This document shows positions 3,933-5,573 of a stretch of DNA of 5,573 bases, piece by piece; within the stretch, counting starts at the first letter, position 1, and every line of letters starts with the position of its first letter. Origin of the DNA: Ilumatobacteraceae bacterium (lineage in GTDB: Bacteria; Actinomycetota; Acidimicrobiia; Acidimicrobiales; Ilumatobacteraceae). The notes under the pieces are model-generated. The model was given only the letters and a program-made list of their open reading frames with translations. It was not told where the DNA came from and searched no databases. Position numbers and translations under genes: made by a program. The stretch spans positions 1-5,573 of the forward strand of contig JAODBQ010000062.1 in NCBI GenBank assembly GCA_025464045.1, read 5' to 3'.

Positions 3933-5363
3933 CTAACGCTCGAGGCCGCCGAATCCACCAGGTAGACCGGCCGGGAGACCGCCGGGGAACGCGCCGCCAG
4001 GCATGCCGCCGAAGCCGGGCATCCCGCCGCCGCCACCTCCGCGCTTGCCCTTCTTGCCCTTCTTGCCCTTGCCACCGCCGAAGCTCATCCCCATCCGCTT
4101 CATCATCTTCTGCATCTCGCCGAACTGCTTGACGAGCTTGTTGACGTCGGCGACGGTGGTCCCGCTCCCGTTGGCGATGCGGGTGCGACGGCTGCCGTTC
4201 ATGATCTCCGGCTTGCGCCGTTCGAGCGGCGTCATCGAGCGGATGATCGCCTCGATCGGCTTGAGCTGGTCGTCGCCGATCTCGGCGCCCTTCAGTTCCT
4301 TGGGCATGCCCGGCATCATCCCGAGCAGCCCGCCGAGCGGGCCCATCTTCTTCAGCTGCTGCATCTGCTCGAGGAAGTCGTCGAGGGTGAACTCGCCGTC
4401 GAGCAGCTTCTCCGCCGCCTTCTCCGCCTGATCCTTCTCGAACGCCTGCTCGGCCTGCTCGATGAGGGTGAGCATGTCGCCCATGCCGAGGATCCGCCCG
4501 GCCATGCGGTCCGGGTGGAACTGCTCGAACTCGTTGAGCTTCTCACCGGTCGAGGCGAACGCGATCGGGCGGCCGATGACCTCCTTGACGCTCAGCGCGG
4601 CACCGCCACGGGCGTCGCCGTCCAGCTTGGACATGATCACGCCGTCGATCGCGAGGGTCTGGTGGAACGCCTGCGCGACCCCGACCGCGTCTTGACCGGT
4701 CATCGCGTCGATGACGAGGAAGGTGTAGTCCGGCTCGACCGCGGCGGAGATCTGGCGGACCTGCTCCATCAGCTCGGCGTCGATCGACAGACGACCGGCG
4801 GTGTCGACGATGAGCACGTCGCGCCCGAGTCGCCGCGCCTCTTCCAGGCCACGCTTCGCCGTGGTGACGGGGTCGCCGGGCTGGCTGAACACCGGCACGT
4901 CGATCTGGCGGCCGAGCGTGCGCAGCTGCTCGACGGCGGCCGGGCGCTGGAGGTCGGCGCCGACCATCAGCGGTTGACGACCCTGGCTCTTGAACCACCG
5001 CGCCAGCTTGGCGGAGTTGGTGGTCTTGCCGGAGCCCTGCAGGCCGGCCATCAGGATGACGGTGGGCGGGCGGCTGGCGTAGCTGATCTTCAGCGTCTCG
5101 CCGCCGAGCATCGCGGTGAGCTCGGCGTTGACGATCTTGACGATCTGCTGGCTGGGATCGAGCGCCTGGCTGAGCTGTGCGCCGACAGCCTGGTCGCGGA
5201 TGCGGGCGACGACGTTGCGCACGACGCCGACGTTGACGTCGGCCTCGAGCAGCGCGGTGCGGATCTCCCTGAGGACCTCGTCGACGTCGTCCTGGGTGAG
5301 CCGACCCTTGCCACGGATCCGCTTGACGATGCCTTCGAGCCGGTTGGACAGCGAATCGAACAT
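3933..5363 (-). CDS. ffh: Signal recognition particle protein Ffh (SRP54 homologue)
   Basis: Ffh binds 4.5S/SRP RNA and signal sequences on ribosomes and docks with FtsY at the membrane; both are GTPases. The 476-residue product has the N domain (MFDSLSNRLEGIVKRI, LREIRTALLEADVNV), the G1 P-loop GLQGSGKTT (107-115), DTAGR (187-191), SKLDGDARGGAALS (245-258, G4 and following insert), and the closing GMGDM motif (293-297). The methionine-rich M domain follows: KKMGPLGGLLGMMPGMP (338-354), the SRP-RNA-binding SRRTRIANGSG (391-401), and MQKMMKRMGM (417-426). A low-complexity tail of about 50 residues ends the protein: a KGK repeat (432-440), then Gly/Met/Pro-rich GGMPG-type sequence. Start ATG 5363 matches the family N-terminus. 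No Shine-Dalgarno is visible; TAGCCT ends 9 nt before the ATG on the minus strand and fits the TANNNT -10 pattern of a short-leader transcript, but this is weak. Confidence 0.98.
   Translation of the reverse strand: MFDSLSNRLEGIVKRIRGKGRLTQDDVDEVLREIRTALLEADVNVGVVRNVVARIRDQAVGAQLSQALDPSQQIVKIVNAELTAMLGGETLKISYASRPPTVILMAGLQGSGKTTNSAKLARWFKSQGRQPLMVGADLQRPAAVEQLRTLGRQIDVPVFSQPGDPVTTAKRGLEEARRLGRDVLIVDTAGRLSIDAELMEQVRQISAAVEPDYTFLVIDAMTGQDAVGVAQAFHQTLAIDGVIMSKLDGDARGGAALSVKEVIGRPIAFASTGEKLNEFEQFHPDRMAGRILGMGDMLTLIEQAEQAFEKDQAEKAAEKLLDGEFTLDDFLEQMQQLKKMGPLGGLLGMMPGMPKELKGAEIGDDQLKPIEAIIRSMTPLERRKPEIMNGSRRTRIANGSGTTVADVNKLVKQFGEMQKMMKRMGMSFGGGKGKKGKKGKRGGGGGGMPGFGGMPGGAFPGGLPAGLPGGFGGLER
4044..4070 (-). 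repeat. Three tandem 9-bp units in the ffh 3' end
   Basis: CTTGCCCTT (plus strand) is repeated three times perfectly, encoding residues K432 to K440 of Ffh as a Lys/Gly repeat just after the M domain. The positive charge directly follows the SRP-RNA-binding part. Copy number could vary by slippage without breaking the frame. Confidence 0.75.
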
Positions 5364-5573
5364 GCGCTTGGGAGGCTAACGCCCGGTCAGCTCACCGAGC
5401 ACCGAAGCGACACGGGCCACCCACACCCGCCGAGGCCGCCGAGGCCACAAACCACCGCGGATTCCGGGACGCGATGCACCAGGAGCGTTGGACACCGCCA
5501 CCGACGCGACCCACTGCTGCCTCGAGAGCGTGGGTTGGGTCGTCCGTGAGGGATGGGTGTCGGCAGTGGCGTC
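5364..5573. other. Region upstream of ffh without a recognisable gene
   Basis: No coding frame with family resemblance was recognised in these 210 bp on either strand. It should contain the ffh promoter unless transcription enters from beyond the window. A weak inverted repeat (ACCCAC 5509-5514 with GTGGGT 5530-5535, 15-nt loop) and a short GAGGCC-containing duplication near 5431-5447 are the only structures seen. No tRNA-like or SRP-RNA-like pattern was found. Confidence 0.4.

Noticed and set aside
5509..5535. Possible terminator hairpin upstream of ffh
   Set aside because: It has only a 6-bp stem with a 15-nt loop and no T-run; such a repeat is expected by chance in GC-rich DNA.
4515..5549. 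Long 344-codon plus-strand open frame antisense to ffh
   Set aside because: It is a shadow of ffh in high-GC DNA: the product is rich in Arg, Asp, Gly and Leu with no family pattern, while the minus strand encodes an unmistakable Ffh.

Overview
The window is GC-rich DNA, almost certainly from an actinobacterium. It carries families that are typical of that phylum (DUF2469, a DUF385/deazaflavin-dependent nitroreductase-like protein, DUF952) next to the core ffh-rpsP-khpA-rimM-trmD-rplS block, and several genes appear to use GTG, TTG or even CTG starts. An early-branching lineage such as Acidimicrobiia is possible because the usual lepB and rnhB genes are missing after rplS, but this is a guess from gene order only.

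Apart from one small gene, everything is read leftward (minus strand). From right to left there is an upstream region with no recognisable gene (5364-5573), then ffh (SRP GTPase), rpsP (ribosomal protein S16), khpA (KH-domain RNA-binding protein, overlapping the rpsP stop as GTGA) and rimM (30S maturation factor). The block is then interrupted: a plus-strand DUF952 gene (2142-2489) sits between rimM and trmD, convergent with rimM and divergent from trmD with only 21 bp between the two start codons. The 343-bp space between the DUF952 and rimM stops holds a cluster of three related palindromes. Leftward transcription then continues with trmD (tRNA m1G37 methyltransferase), rplS (ribosomal protein L19), a DUF2469 gene, yraN (UPF0102 nuclease-like) and the first 70 codons of a DUF385 gene that runs off the left edge.

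The core genes serve translation and protein targeting: Ffh delivers nascent membrane proteins, S16 and L19 are ribosomal structural proteins, RimM matures the 30S head, KhpA binds RNA, and TrmD modifies tRNA to hold the reading frame.

Three things deserve a second look. (1) The DUF2469 gene has a single in-frame TAA at codon 21, exactly where the family has a conserved tyrosine, with recognisable family sequence on both sides. (2) The three-copy 41-bp palindrome array between rimM and DUF952 has paired base changes that keep the stems intact. (3) The classical rimM-trmD junction is split by an opposite-strand gene. No CRISPR array, mobile element, rRNA or tRNA was seen, and nothing looks like a new multi-gene system.
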